Assembly (NCBI GenBank): GCA_018907035.1
Contig: JACCIC010000178.1
Span: forward strand, 186,001 to 250,000
DNA from: Sycobia sp. Sy_11
Lineage: Eukaryota; Arthropoda; Insecta; Hymenoptera; Epichrysomallidae
Reading direction: 5' to 3'
DNA length: 64,000 nucleotides
Shown: positions 54,345 through 64,000 of the stretch, piece by piece
Layout of the letters: each line of letters begins with the position of its first letter
Position numbering within the stretch: position 1 is the stretch's first letter
Made by a program: the position numbers and the translations under genes
The notes under the pieces: generated by a model
What the model was told of the DNA's origin: nothing
Seen by the model: only the letters and a program-made list of their open reading frames with translations
Database searches by the model: none

Positions 54345-54610
54345 AAGTTAATTACCCCAACATAAAGCCAGCGTCTCCCGCCACGGCTCTCCAGCTGAAC
54401 TCCTATTACTCCACTCTTATGGAGTTGAAGGGTAGAGATAGAAATAATAAGGGGATATCGCCGGTGTATGTTAGACATTGCAATAAAATTTTGACACTCA
54501 GCGCCACGGCGGTGAACGACGGTACTCTGTTTGTGTGATATTCCAGATGCTGGTTTTTGAGCTCGTGCGATCGAGGGTGAGACGGCTGTTCAACAGGGGG
54601 ACGGCGAAAT
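54345..54610 (-). promoter_or_regulatory. Candidate promoter/leader block upstream of NEURL2
   Basis: A 265-bp G+C- and CpG-richer block 550 bp upstream of the NEURL2 start, standing out from A+T-rich flanks. It could be the promoter or a non-coding first exon, for this gene or for a divergent neighbour. Evidence is composition and position only. Confidence 0.3.
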
Positions 54611-54696
54611 AATAGATGCAATAAAAGGGATTAACTAATGTCGAAATTCTTTAAATGTGTATAGATCTTCTTCTGTAAGTGTATGCGCGTGTATCC

Positions 54697-54697
<1 letters not shown>

Positions 54698-54752
<55 letters not shown>

Positions 54753-54762
54753 GCATGCATAC

Positions 54763-54807
<45 letters not shown>
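54698..54807. repeat. Two (TA)n microsatellites
   Basis: TA runs at 54698-54749 and 54767-54807 separated by ATGCATGCATACACGCGC. Confidence 0.95.
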
Positions 54808-54810
<3 letters not shown>

Positions 54811-55067
54811 GTATTTTCTTAAAATTTTAAATTCGTTGCCTATCGATGATCGTGGTGTGGAATCAGGCTATGAAAAGGACACACTGAAAGAATTTTTTCG
54901 TCGACACCAGTGAATCACATTTATTACACTCCGCTGCCAAATTTTTAAGAAATATAAAAAACATATACGTATTTTCTTAAAATTTTGAGTTTAAAACTTG
55001 ATAATAAGACTATGTTGATATAAAAAATTATACTTTCTGTAAATTGTTTACGTAACAACATTCATTA

Positions 55068-56354
55068 TCAGGTATGTGAATAAGTCTTTCCCGTTTTTTT
55101 TCAAATTTTGAGCCTTTATTGTGAAAAAATGATTACAAATAAATTATTGAAAGTATTGGCCATCGCTAGCTACAACTTTTTCCCATCTTTCTGGCAACAT
55201 ACGAATCCCGTTGCGAAAAAATTCGACCGGTTTGGCCTCTATCCAGTCATCCACCCATTTTTTGGCTTCCTCGTAGGAATGGAAGTGCTGGTCAGCCAGG
55301 CCATGCGTCATCGATCTGAAGAGATGGTAATCAGACAGAGCAACGTCTGGACTATACGGCGGGTGGGGTAGGACTTCCCATTTGAGCGTTTCTAAGTATG
55401 TTTTCACCGGCGGTGCAACATGTGGGCGAGCATTGTCATGTTGCAAAATAACTTTGTCGTGCCTGTCGGAGTATTGTGGCCGTTTTTCTCGCAGTGCGTG
55501 GCTAAAAACGCATCAATTGTCGTCGATAGACCTTGTCTGTGAACCTTTCATTCGGTTTCAGAAGCTCATAGTAAACCACACCTTACTGGTCCCACCATAT
55601 ACAGAGCATGAGCTTGGCGCCATGAATATTTGGCTTGGCCGTCGATGATGATGCATGGCCGGGTAGTCCCCATGATTTTCTTCGCTTCGGATTATCGTAA
55701 CGTATCCACTTTTCATCGCCAGTCACGATACGATGCAGAAAACCCTTTCTTTTATGTCGCTGAAGCAGCTGTTCGCAAGTGAAAAAACGCCGTTCGACGT
55801 CTCTCAGCTTCAGTTCGTACGGCACCCAATTTCCTTGCTTTTGGATCATTCCCATGGCTTTCAAACGCTTGGAAATGGTTGTTCGATCAACTCCCAATGC
55901 TTCAGCAAGTTCTTCTTGCGTTTGACAAGAATCTTCATCAAGCAAAGTCGCCAATTCTCGATCTTCAAAGATTTGCGGCCGCCCGGAACGCTCCTTGTCT
56001 TCCACGTCGAAATCACCGCTTTTGAAGCGTCGAAACCATCCGCGAACACTTGAATCATCGACACAACCTTCTCCATAAGCCTCCTGAAGCAATCGATGCG
56101 TCTCGGCAGCAGATTTCTTCAAATTGAACCAATAAAGTGAAACTTCCCACAAATGACGTCGACTCGGCTCAAATTTCGACATTTTCACGATATCAAAAAT
56201 TTATGATGCGAAAAAATTTTAACTAATGTGTTAGTATGGAATTGTTGGCATATGAATAAGCTTTGATTATGACATATGTAACCATTGAATACTCGCACAG
56301 TATTGGTGGCGCCATCTCTTACAAAAAACGGGAAAGACTTATTCACACTCCTAA
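55068..56354 (-). mobile_element. Mariner element, copy 2, inactivated
   Basis: A 1287-bp copy of the intact mariner, reversed. TA dinucleotides border it at 55066-55067 and 56355-56356. Both terminal repeats are intact. The right flank is PLE sequence; the left flank is not, which is unexpected for a simple insertion into PLE-2. Confidence 0.95.
55144..56182 (-). pseudogene. Mariner transposase with stop and frameshift
   Basis: Starts at the ATG at 56182 and matches the intact transposase to the block LCIWWDQ, where a TAA stop replaces the next codon (55583-55585). A one-base insertion near 55503 then shifts the frame. The last 101 codons are open again (55446-55144) with HDNARPH and SPDVALSDYHLF, in which the Pro before the last catalytic motif has become Leu. 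Sequence is otherwise nearly identical to the copy at 57739. Confidence 0.95.
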
Positions 56355-56356
56355 TA

Positions 56357-57566
56357 CTTAATTTGGAAATTAGAGATTCACATATTCAGATTCATTCCTA
56401 TATATTTTTAATGATTAAATATTATTTATATCAAAATAGAAAAAGAAGCGATTTACATGAATTTTTCCTTAGTCAGAAGATGTATTTCATTAAAATAAAA
56501 TATCATAACAGACAAACATTAAAAAGGAAATTTGAATGTTTAAGAAATAAAAAACAATTTCAAAGCTATCAAATTAACAATGCAAATAATAAAAATTAGT
56601 TTAGGAATCTAACTGACAAAGAAATACCAAATGAAGTAGTAAACATCATGTCTAAAAGTGCCAAATATGGAATATTATATTCTAAAAATAATTTCCCGAT
56701 CAAAGAAATCATCTCGGAGGTTGAAAGTAATCTTTTTGGTTTGAAAGATGAAGTGAAAAAGGAATGTAGGGCATCTTTAGTTAATGTCATTAGTAATTTT
56801 AAAAGAGAAAATAAATTTGATAATTTTTTAAAGAGTAATTTTAAACATGAATTAATTATCGCGAAGAATTTTTTGAGAAATAACCCTAATATAATCTTCC
56901 AAAACGCCGACAAAGGTAATGTAACTGTAACTTCCAATAAAATTGATTACATAAATAGTATAAATAATATATTAAATGATGATAGTACTTATTTGAAAAT
57001 TGGTAATCCACACATCATTAAGCTACAAAATAATTTTAAAGAGTTATTAAATAATTGGAAAGGAAATGAATATATAAATAATACTACATATAAATATTTA
57101 AAATGTGAAAATGGTACTGTAGCAAAATATTATGGACTTCCCAAGATTCATAAAGAAAATCTGACATTTAGAATAATAATATCTTCCATGGGTTTCCCAA
57201 CTTAAAATATTGCTAGATTTTTGTCTAATATATTGGTTAAGATAGTTGGAAGAACTAGTTCCTACATTAAGGATAGTTGGTGTTTTTACAATGAAATGAA
57301 AGATATTGTTATTCCGAAAAACTACAAGATGATTTCATTGGATGTATGTATCTTTGTTTACAAATGTACCTTTAGAGTTGTTAAATGATATTATACAGGA
57401 GAAGTGGAATGAAATTAATTTGCATAGAAAATTAACAATGAATGAATTTATTAAAGCAATTAATTTGGTTTTTAATAACACAATTTTTTCATTTGATAAT
57501 AAATTTGATGAACAAAAATACGGATGTTCAATGGGGTCACCTTTGTCACCGGTTATAGCTAATTTA
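56357..57566 (+). pseudogene. PLE-2 reverse transcriptase, 5' half, broken
   Basis: Decayed RT N-terminal half. A stop near 56597, a stop at about 57203 (after SSMGFPT) and a small insertion near 57345 in the LDV region break the frame. Recognisable blocks are NADKGNVTVTSNKIDYINS, LPKIHKENLTFRIII and SMGSPLSPVIANL, where the usual Cys before Met is Ser. The frame is then cut by the mariner. Confidence 0.9.
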
Positions 57567-58852
57567 TTAGGAGTGTGAATAAGTCTTTCCCGTTTTTTGT
57601 AAGAGATGGCGCCACCAATACTGTGCGAGTATTCAATGGTTACATATGTCATAATCAAAGCTTATTCATATGCCAACAATTCCATACTATCACATTAGTT
57701 AAAATTTTTTCGCATCATAAATTTTTGATATCGTGAAAATGTCGAAATTTGAGCCGAGTCGACGTCATTTGCGGGAAGTTTCACTTTATTGGTTCAATTT
57801 GAAGAAATCTGCTGCCGAGACGCATCGACTGCTTCAGGAGGCTTATGGAGAAGGTTGTGTCGATGATTCAAGTGTTCGCGGATGGTTTCGACGCTTCAAA
57901 AGCGGTGATTTCGACGTGGAAGACAAGGAGCGTTCCGGGCGGCCGCAAATCTTTGAAGATCGAGAATTGGCGACTTTGCTTGATGAAGATTCTTGTCAAA
58001 CGCAAGAAGAACTTGCTGAAGCATTGGGAGTTGACCGAACAACCATTTCCAAGCGTTTGAAAGCCATGGGAATGATCCAAAAGCAAGGAAATTGGGTGCC
58101 GTACGAACTGAAGCTGAGAGACGTCGAACGGCGTTTTTTCACTTGCGAACAGCTGCTTCAGCGACATAAAAGAAAGGGTTTTCTGCATCGTATCGTGACT
58201 GGCGATGAAAAGTGGATACGTTACGATAATCCGAAGCGAAGAAAATCATGGGGACTACCCGGCCATGCATCATCATCGACGGCCAAGCCAAATATTCATG
58301 GCGCCAAGCTCATGCTCTGTATATGGTGGGACCAGCTAGGTGTGGTTTACTATGAGCTTCTGAAACCGAATGAAAGGATCACAGGCGAGGTCTATCGACG
58401 ACAATTGATGCGTTTGAGCCGCGCACTGCGAGAAAAACGGCCACAATACTCCGACAGGCACGACAAAGTTATTTTGCAACATGACAATGCTCGCCCACAT
58501 ATTGCACCGCCGGTGAAAACATACTTAGAAACGCTCAAATGGGAAGTCCTACCCCACCCGCCGTATAGTCCAGACGTTGCTCCGTCTGATTACCATCTCT
58601 TCAGATCGATGACGCATGGCCTGGCTGACCAGCACTTCCATTCCTACGAGGAAGCCAAAAAATGGGTGGATGACTGGATAGAGGCCAAACCGGTCGAATT
58701 TTTTCGCAACGGGATTCGTATGTTGCCAGAAAGATGGGAAAAAGTTGTAGCTAGCGATGGCCAATACTTTCAATAATTCATTTGTAACCATTTTTTCACA
58801 ATAAAGGCTCAAAATTTGAAAAAAAACGGGAAAGACTTATTCACATACCTGA
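57567..58852 (+). mobile_element. Mariner element, intact copy 3, nested in PLE-2
   Basis: A 1286-bp element with TA duplications at 57565-57566 and 58853-58854. PLE-1 has the uninterrupted sequence around 24446-24460 with a single TA, which proves the target site. The transposase frame is complete. This is the clearest relative-age relation in the window: the mariner arrived after PLE-2. Confidence 0.97.
57739..58776 (+). CDS. Mariner transposase, intact (345 aa)
   Basis: Complete transposase like that at 15708, from the ATG at 57739. It has the helix-turn-helix motifs (LGVDRTTISKRLKAMG), the WVPYEL linker, and catalytic Asp residues in TGDEKW, QHDNARPH and APSDYHLF. It differs from the 15708 copy at about six residues: for example SSVRGWFRR here and SNVRGWFRC there; Thr/Met, Val/Phe and Pro/Leu near the C-terminus; Ile/Val after the HDNARPH motif. 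In the decayed copy 2, residues at these sites mostly agree with this one, so this copy is closer to the family consensus. No defect is seen. Confidence 0.95.
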   Translation: MSKFEPSRRHLREVSLYWFNLKKSAAETHRLLQEAYGEGCVDDSSVRGWFRRFKSGDFDVEDKERSGRPQIFEDRELATLLDEDSCQTQEELAEALGVDRTTISKRLKAMGMIQKQGNWVPYELKLRDVERRFFTCEQLLQRHKRKGFLHRIVTGDEKWIRYDNPKRRKSWGLPGHASSSTAKPNIHGAKLMLCIWWDQLGVVYYELLKPNERITGEVYRRQLMRLSRALREKRPQYSDRHDKVILQHDNARPHIAPPVKTYLETLKWEVLPHPPYSPDVAPSDYHLFRSMTHGLADQHFHSYEEAKKWVDDWIEAKPVEFFRNGIRMLPERWEKVVASDGQYFQ

Positions 58853-58854
58853 TA

Positions 58855-59865
58855 GTTATGGAAAAGTTGGAAAGTATAGTCTTGTCAAAATTGCTTTTAG
58901 AACCAATGATATTTAAGAGATATGTTGATGATATCTTTACAATTGTTCCGGAAGTTTTTGTGGATGAAATGGTGGAAGTTTTCAATTCTGTACATGACAG
59001 AATTCAATTTACAAGGGAGGATAAAGTTAATAGTCAGTTAAGTTTTCTGAACATTAATGTCATTAGATGTAGTATTAATAAGGGGAAACTTAATTGGTAC
59101 AGAAAGCCTACTTGGTCAGGTAGGTTTTTAGATTTTAATTCACACCACCAATTTGGAAAGAAAATTGGAGCGTTAAAGGGTGTCATTGACAGAGCAATTA
59201 ATTTGTTACTAAAGATTTTAGACTAAAATAATTTACAGATAGTAAGAGAAACTTTCATTAATAATGGTTATCCAATTCAATTTATTAATTGCCCAGCAAT
59301 TCAAGATTAATTGCTGAGAGATTATTTGACATTTATAATACCGAAAATAGACATAGTGCAGGACTTGATGTTAACGGAGGCAAAATTATTGTCTTGCCAT
59401 ATGTTAGAGGATTGACTGAAAGAATTAAAAGAAATTTTCGGAAATATAACATTCAAATTTTCTTTAAAAATAGTAATAATTTGAGTAGATTGTTTAATAA
59501 TTGCAAAGATAAGGAGGATTTATGCTTAAAATCAGGAGTTGTTTACAAGATTCATTGCATGGATTGTGATAAATACTATATTGGACAAACAGGTAAATAT
59601 TTAAAAAAGAGAATTTATGAGCATAAATATAGTTTACATGCTCATATATTACTTCCGGTTTAAAAGAGCATTGTTTAAAGTTTTGACATTCTTTTGATTT
59701 TGTGAATGTGGATATTTTGGAACATGGTATTAATAATAAGTATGAACGAGAGAGTCTTGAAAGTATTCACATTTCCAGGAATCGAAATAAGGTAAATTTA
59801 ATGTTAGAGTCTGGTAGATTGGACAGTGTTTATCATTCCTTATTAAATTGATTGGTTTTGGACAA
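58855..59865 (+). pseudogene. PLE-2 reverse transcriptase 3' half and GIY-YIG nuclease, broken
   Basis: Continues the RT with FKRYVDDIFTIVP (catalytic YVDD) and WYRKPTWSGRF. A frame change follows near 59210, and a short insertion near 59290 duplicates part of an RLIAE-adjacent sequence. From 59290 the frame gives the GIY-YIG nuclease (GVVYKIHCMDCDKYYIGQTG) and ends at 59663 at the same position as in PLE-1. The remaining nuclease C-terminus is in another frame with the same stop near 59698 as PLE-1. Confidence 0.9.
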
Positions 59866-59952
59866 TTTGTGTAGAGGGGGAATTTATATTTAATTTACTA
59901 AATTTGGTGGTGGAGATGGGTATATATAGATTAGAATATAAGGTTTAGTTTA

Positions 59953-60023
59953 CTCCCTGATGAGGAGCCGTAGCGAGCTCGAAACGTTGGAGAAGTTTTC
60001 AATTAGGTAAGGGTGTTGGGGAC
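59953..60023 (+). ncRNA. Hammerhead-ribozyme-like motif, core intact
   Basis: CTGATGA at 59957-59963, GAGC/GCTC stem (59965-59968 with 59977-59980), GAAAC at 59981, then GGGGAC at the end able to pair with the CTCCC-side arm only in part. Core strands agree with the consensus. Stem I is weaker than in the fragment at 47554. Confidence 0.5.
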
Positions 60024-60288
60024 AGTCAGACTGCACTTTACTAACAAAGAATTTTTTCAGCTAATATTTTATTTTAAGATTAGTCTACGGGGGTGAATGT
60101 AAACAAGGGCAGTGTGATTGTTATTGTAATTTTAATTTAATTTTTAAATTAATTTTTATTTTTAATTGTTATTTTATTTTTTATTTATTTTTATTTTTAT
60201 TTTTTATATTTATTTTTATTTTATTTTTAGATTGAATTGATTGGACTGTAAGACCAATAAAAAAATATTTATTAATTTGTATATGGGC

Positions 60289-60318
60289 AGTCGACAAAAG
60301 TACAATTCAATTGTTTTA
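60289..60318 (+). repeat. 30-nt copy of the PLE-1 5' flank
   Basis: Exact match to 22911-22940 (starts AGTCGACAAAAGTACAATTC), 13 bp after the end of PLE-2. It may be the start of a truncated tandem PLE or a shared flanking repeat. Confidence 0.8.
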
Positions 60319-61047
60319 TTTATATTTTTGGCTATTCAAAACGTATATAGTTACAAATTTGAAAGTTATTGAGGAATAAAGTCTCATTTAGTGAGATTAC
60401 GGTATAGACTAAAATTTTTTCATGCAAAAATTAATTATTCATATCGATGATTCAAGATAATTTACTCTTTTTTATGATTCCACGTATGGACCAAATGATG
60501 TAAAAATAAACTCGGCTATTTGTAAATAATCTCATTACTTTATAAACTGCATTTCCGTTAAAACTATTTATTTATTATTATTTTTTAGAGTCTTAAATAT
60601 ATTTGTGTAAACTATACATGCTGTTATGTATAGGGATGCATATAAAATCCACTTAGTTTTAAAACTTTATTCTACGTTTTATGGTCTTAATATATAACTA
60701 AATTTAGAAAAATATTTTATATAAATTTTTTATAAATTGCATGAGAAGATGTATTTAAAATTCTTTCTATGTTGACACATCAAACTCGCCAAACTATTTT
60801 ACTTTTGTTAATTTAATTATAGAATTAATTTATTAATTAAAATAATTAAATTAATTAAAATTGAACTAATTTTTAATTTAAATATAGAATAATTTTTGTG
60901 TTAATATTTGGAATTTTGGGAAAATATATTATATAAATGTTTTATCAAATACATGAGAAGATGCATTCAAAATTATTATTATGTTAATAATACATTAAAC
61001 TCGCCTATTTGACTTTTGTTAAAAGCTGTTTTTTTATGACTTACTGT

Positions 61048-61050
<3 letters not shown>
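60319..61050. other. A+T-rich spacer, no gene recognised
   Basis: Contains two diverged copies of an ATGAGAAGATG-containing segment (about 60740 and 60952) and a related inverted one near 35470, so it is probably an unnamed dispersed repeat. No gene. Confidence 0.45.
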
Positions 61051-61093
<43 letters not shown>

Positions 61094-61109
61094 GTATGTA
61101 TATATATAT
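61051..61109. repeat. (TA)n / (TATG)n microsatellite
   Basis: TA units followed by four GTAT-type units and TA again, next to the first direct repeat. Confidence 0.9.
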
Positions 61110-61110
61110 A

Positions 61111-61199
61111 AGAAGTATTCTGACCATTTTCTATAGTCACACACAGAGTTTTGTATTAAAAACCGCTTTTTAGCCAAAATTACTGGCGGGAAACGATTT
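61111..61199 (+). repeat. Direct repeat, copy 1 (about 90 bp)
   Basis: Matches 62492-62582 in the same orientation with few differences (shared AACCGCTTTTTAGCCAAAA and GGGAAACGATT). Both copies follow a (TA)n tract and bracket the mariner relic. Confidence 0.85.
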
Positions 61200-61336
61200 T
61201 TGTGTGTGTGTGAATATTTGTTCAAATTATAAAAATTTTATTTTAAAATATATTTATGTGCGATTAAATTCTGTAAATTTAAAAATTTGTAAATTTTTGG
61301 AATACTACGTATCTCAGATTAAATACTTACTTATTT

Positions 61337-62445
61337 CTACGATTACTTCTTCATTATCCGGAAATCTCTTACCGCCAAGCCATATTTTGAGGTTAGGAAA
61401 CAGATACTAGTCAATCGGGGCTAGGTCTGGAGAGTAGGGAGGGTGCGGAATCAATTCAAACTTCCGATCGTTGATTGAAGTCATCGCAACGATTGACGTG
61501 TGCGCTGGTGCGTTATCGTGATGAAACACGATTTTTTTCTTCGCCAGATGAGGTCGTTTAATTTTCACTTCGTGGCTTAAGCGTTGCAATATGTCGGCAT
61601 AGTATTGACCAGTGATAATTTTACCCTTTTCAAGGTAATCAATGTATATAATACCTCTTACATCCCACAAAATAGTAGTCATAACCTTGTTCACCAAAAA
61701 AAATTGTTTGGGCCTTCTGTGGAGTTGATTCCTCTGGTCCAATCCACTGTTTAGACTGTTGTTTATTTTCAGGAGTGTAGTGGTGGACACAAGTTTCATC
61801 AACGGTTATGAATCGATGCAAAAATTCGCTTGGATTACGCTTATACAAGGCCGAACTGACGGTAGAAATGTTCTTTCAAATCAATTTTTGTCGACTGTTA
61901 GCAAACGCGACACCTATCTTGCACAATGCTTTTCCATATACAAATGTTGGTGCAAAATATTTTCTACACGTTCATATGACATTTTACAGGTCTCAGCTAT
62001 CTCACGCACTTTTAATCTGCGGTCTTTCAGCACTATTTGATGGATTTTTCGAACATATCTGGAATTGTGACCTTAATGGGGCGTCCTGAGCGAGGCTCAT
62101 CACAGGTGCTCACACGACCCTTTTTAAACTCGGAAACGCACTGCGTAATGGTTGAATATGATGGGAAGGATGTCCGCAGTGTTGAGTCCATCTCTTCTTT
62201 AATTTCCTTCGGCGTTAATCCCTTCAAATAAAAGTATTTGATGATAGCACGATTTTCCAGCTTTCCATTTTTACGAAAAACACAAAGGCGTCTTGTTCAG
62301 CGTGCTCTCAAACTAAAACTAACACGGCGATCAGACTGAGACTATAGCTACAAGCTATCTAAGAGTGGTACCATAGAACGCATCATCAAGGTAGGCCTTG
62401 TGGCATCATCTCTTGGTCTGGCCGGAAACTTATCGATCCACCCTC

Positions 62446-62446
<1 letters not shown>
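61337..62446 (-). pseudogene. Mariner relic, third subfamily, truncated at one end
   Basis: A copy of the 18206-19322 subfamily with the right terminal repeat intact (CGAGGGTGGATCGATAAGTT in minus sense, TA at 62447) and the left end lost. It retains the segment missing from the other copy: a first-aspartate block ITVDETCVHHYTPE, IIYIDYLEKGK, the FHHDNAPAHTSIVAM block and HPPYSPDLAP. The helix-turn-helix part (FKKGRVSTCDEPRSGRPI) is in other frames. Several frameshifts. Confidence 0.85.

Positions 62447-62491
<45 letters not shown>
62447..62491. repeat. (TA)n microsatellite
   Basis: About 22 TA units directly after the mariner end; the element's TA target duplication merges with it. Confidence 0.95.
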
Positions 62492-62494
<3 letters not shown>

Positions 62495-62582
62495 AAGTAT
62501 TTCTGACCATTTTCTATAATCACACATGGAGTTTTGCATTAAAAACCGCTTTTTAGCCAAAAATACTAGCGGGAAACGATTC
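62492..62582 (+). repeat. Direct repeat, copy 2 (about 90 bp)
   Basis: Second copy of 61111-61199, here after a (TA)n tract. Small differences only. Confidence 0.85.
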
Positions 62583-62794
62583 TTTAGGTGATAAATAGTA
62601 GACAGGGGCCGGAAAATTATCGATAAAGAAGTGATAAAAATGTTTTTCTTAGAAAGAAAATTCGAAATCTGAATCAATTTAGAAGTGAATAGGGTAGCGG
62701 TCGCGCTGTGTCAACAGTTCTCAAACTTGCTTTGGTGGCGCTACCGTGCTATGTGATAGGAAAGTAATTGTTTTCAAACAAATGTTTTCCAAAC

Positions 62795-62798
<4 letters not shown>

Positions 62799-62847
<49 letters not shown>
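62799..62847. repeat. (TA)n microsatellite
   Basis: TA run of about 24 units, followed directly by TCTACTGTGACAG, the start of a G+C-rich block. Confidence 0.95.
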
Positions 62848-63383
62848 CTACTGTGACAGCGTTTTCTCGCCATTTCACTTACCTTGAGGTCATGATACAT
62901 ACGTCCGCGGGTACTCCGTATTAACCTGAAAACGGACTAGCGAGATTGACATGAGAAATTAATGGACAGTAAGTTCTGTATCAGACAATGAACTTCAGGC
63001 TCTTTTCTTCACTTGCGCTCACTCTCTCACTCGTTACACTGCGATTGCACGCATACACACACAGATTGCATAACACACTCTCGCCTCACTCATACTAACG
63101 CGTTCTACGACACTTCCACGTACATTCTATTCCGACGCGAAGACAAGCTATATAATTACAATTACTTCCGAGACACGGGGGACAGGGACACACGATAGGG
63201 ACGCAACACGGACAAACGATCCGCATGAATACGATCGCAGCGCGGGTACGCCGACGGCGGAAACGACGACCCTAATCTTTAGCGCAATTTATTAAAAGTA
63301 ACGGAAAACTTCTTGCCTTAGCCGTCCTCCGCTGGGTGACCCCGGACTTCCTTGCGAGCTGGCTGCTAGAGACGCGGCAGTCG

Positions 63384-63388
<5 letters not shown>

Positions 63389-63437
<49 letters not shown>
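63389..63437. repeat. (CT)n microsatellite
   Basis: About 24 perfect CT units inside the G+C-rich block; a Ser-Leu reading frame through it is an artefact. Confidence 0.95.
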
Positions 63438-63440
<3 letters not shown>

Positions 63441-63718
63441 AGCTCGACACCAGTCGGGCAGGCGGCCGCGGCTACGGCGATGTTAAACTCGCTCTCTCTC
63501 TTTCTCTCGCTGATCGATTCCCGTCGGACAGGCCCTTGGAGATGCTGCTGCTGTGGCCGTCGGCTGGATGGAGATGGCGACAGAGAACGGGACGCTTTCT
63601 GGCTTCAGGCCGTCAACGACTCCGGTCGGACAGTCCGCGGCAGGCGCTGCTTCGACGAAGGCCGTCGGCCAGATGGTGGTGACTGGAGAGCAGGTCGCTC
63701 TCCCGACGCGTACAAGGC

Positions 63719-63967
63719 TTAGACGGGCGCCATCGGTGCTGAGAGCTGGACGCTCGCTAGATCCTCTCCGTCAGAGACGTATATGCTAATAATGAGCCTC
63801 TTGGCTTTCAGAGGTACCTCGGCTGGCGTGCGTAGGTGCACGAGCCACTCTCGATGCGGGGCTATAGCTTTTTCGTTAGGACATAAATTGTAGAGCTTAA
63901 GTACGTCTGCACTGCGCCGTGGCTTGAAGAAGGCCTTCGCCTCTCTCTCGGTCAGGCGTCGCGTCAC
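63719..63967 (-). other. Uncharacterised open frame, no ATG start
   Basis: An open frame of 82 codons on the minus strand, bounded upstream by TGA and with no initiating ATG. Its composition (RRSADVLKLYNLCPNEKAIA, LHRTPAEVPLKAKRLII-like runs) looks like ordinary protein rather than repeat translation. It could be an internal exon or part of a mobile element. I do not recognise it. Confidence 0.2.
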
Positions 63968-64000
63968 TCACGCCCTGTAGGCTGGCGAATACATTATTCG

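Larger units (their letters stand above)
56357..60275 (+). mobile_element. Penelope-like element, copy PLE-2, interrupted by mariner
   Basis: Highly similar to PLE-1 from its position 23234 to its end, but truncated at the 5' side exactly at a mariner TA. The mariner at 57567-58852 splits it inside the RT domain. After the mariner the sequence continues to the T-rich 3' end near 60275. A hammerhead-like motif with intact core lies at 59953-60023. Confidence 0.9.
62851..64000. other. G+C-rich block of unclear nature, runs off the window
   Basis: Composition changes sharply after the (TA)n tract. On the minus strand ATGACCTCAAG is followed by GTAAGT at 62881-62886, a strong donor, and AATAAA occurs at about 63284-63289. 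A (CT)n tract of about 50 bp lies at 63389-63437. Either a 5' exon and promoter of a minus-strand host gene or an LTR (it starts TGTGACAG on the plus strand, like the block at 33727) would fit. I cannot decide between them. Confidence 0.3.

Overview
The window reads as insect nuclear DNA, probably hymenopteran (ant-like): it is A+T-rich, dense in (TA)n, (GT)n and (CT)n microsatellites, and built mostly of arthropod-type transposable elements. The family mix supports this: several mariner subfamilies, a Penelope-like element with a GIY-YIG nuclease, Ty3/gypsy and BEL/Pao LTR elements, piggyBac, and an R1-clade LINE sitting in an AC microsatellite. No species can be named from sequence alone. 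No CRISPR, operon or prokaryotic gene organisation is present.

Layout. 1-2602: A+T-rich segment bounded by a 112-bp inverted repeat and holding two mariner relics. 3600-4591: an LTR with a tRNA-Lys-type primer-binding site and a second LTR end. 5888-9150: mariner relics interrupted by a solo LTR (7616-8685). 9255-17262: an old BEL/Pao element broken up by two mariners (11310-12594 decayed, 15536-16820 intact) and a piggyBac relic. 18206-20230: a third mariner subfamily and a gypsy integrase relic. 22911-25880: Penelope-like copy PLE-1. 26030-30860: LTR, gag and mariner relics. 32909-33680 and 46911-47546: a dispersed repeat in inverted orientation. 36585-41959: a nearly complete Ty3/gypsy element on the minus strand (gag, pol, one LTR). 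42522-46759: two stacked R1-clade LINE insertions in an AC repeat. 47547-47850: a PLE 3' fragment. 52786-53797: the only confident host gene, a three-exon NEURL2/Ozz-type substrate receptor (NHR domain plus SOCS box) on the minus strand. 55068-60275: PLE-2, bounded by one mariner and interrupted by another intact one. 61100-64000: a truncated mariner between direct repeats, then a G+C-rich block of unclear nature.

The genes form no pathway; the window is a stratigraphy of insertions. The clearest order is PLE-2, then the mariner at 57567, because PLE-1 supplies the uninterrupted target site. The gypsy element carries a textbook -1 frameshift signal between gag and pol. The most unusual signal is in its LTR family (copies at 7616, 40857 and about 26030): a set of short hairpins keeps the same 13-nt loop while stem sequences change in compensating fashion. 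The unrelated LTR at 3600-4424 has an analogous set with a constant 20-nt loop. Hammerhead-ribozyme-like motifs occur in all three PLE 3' ends.
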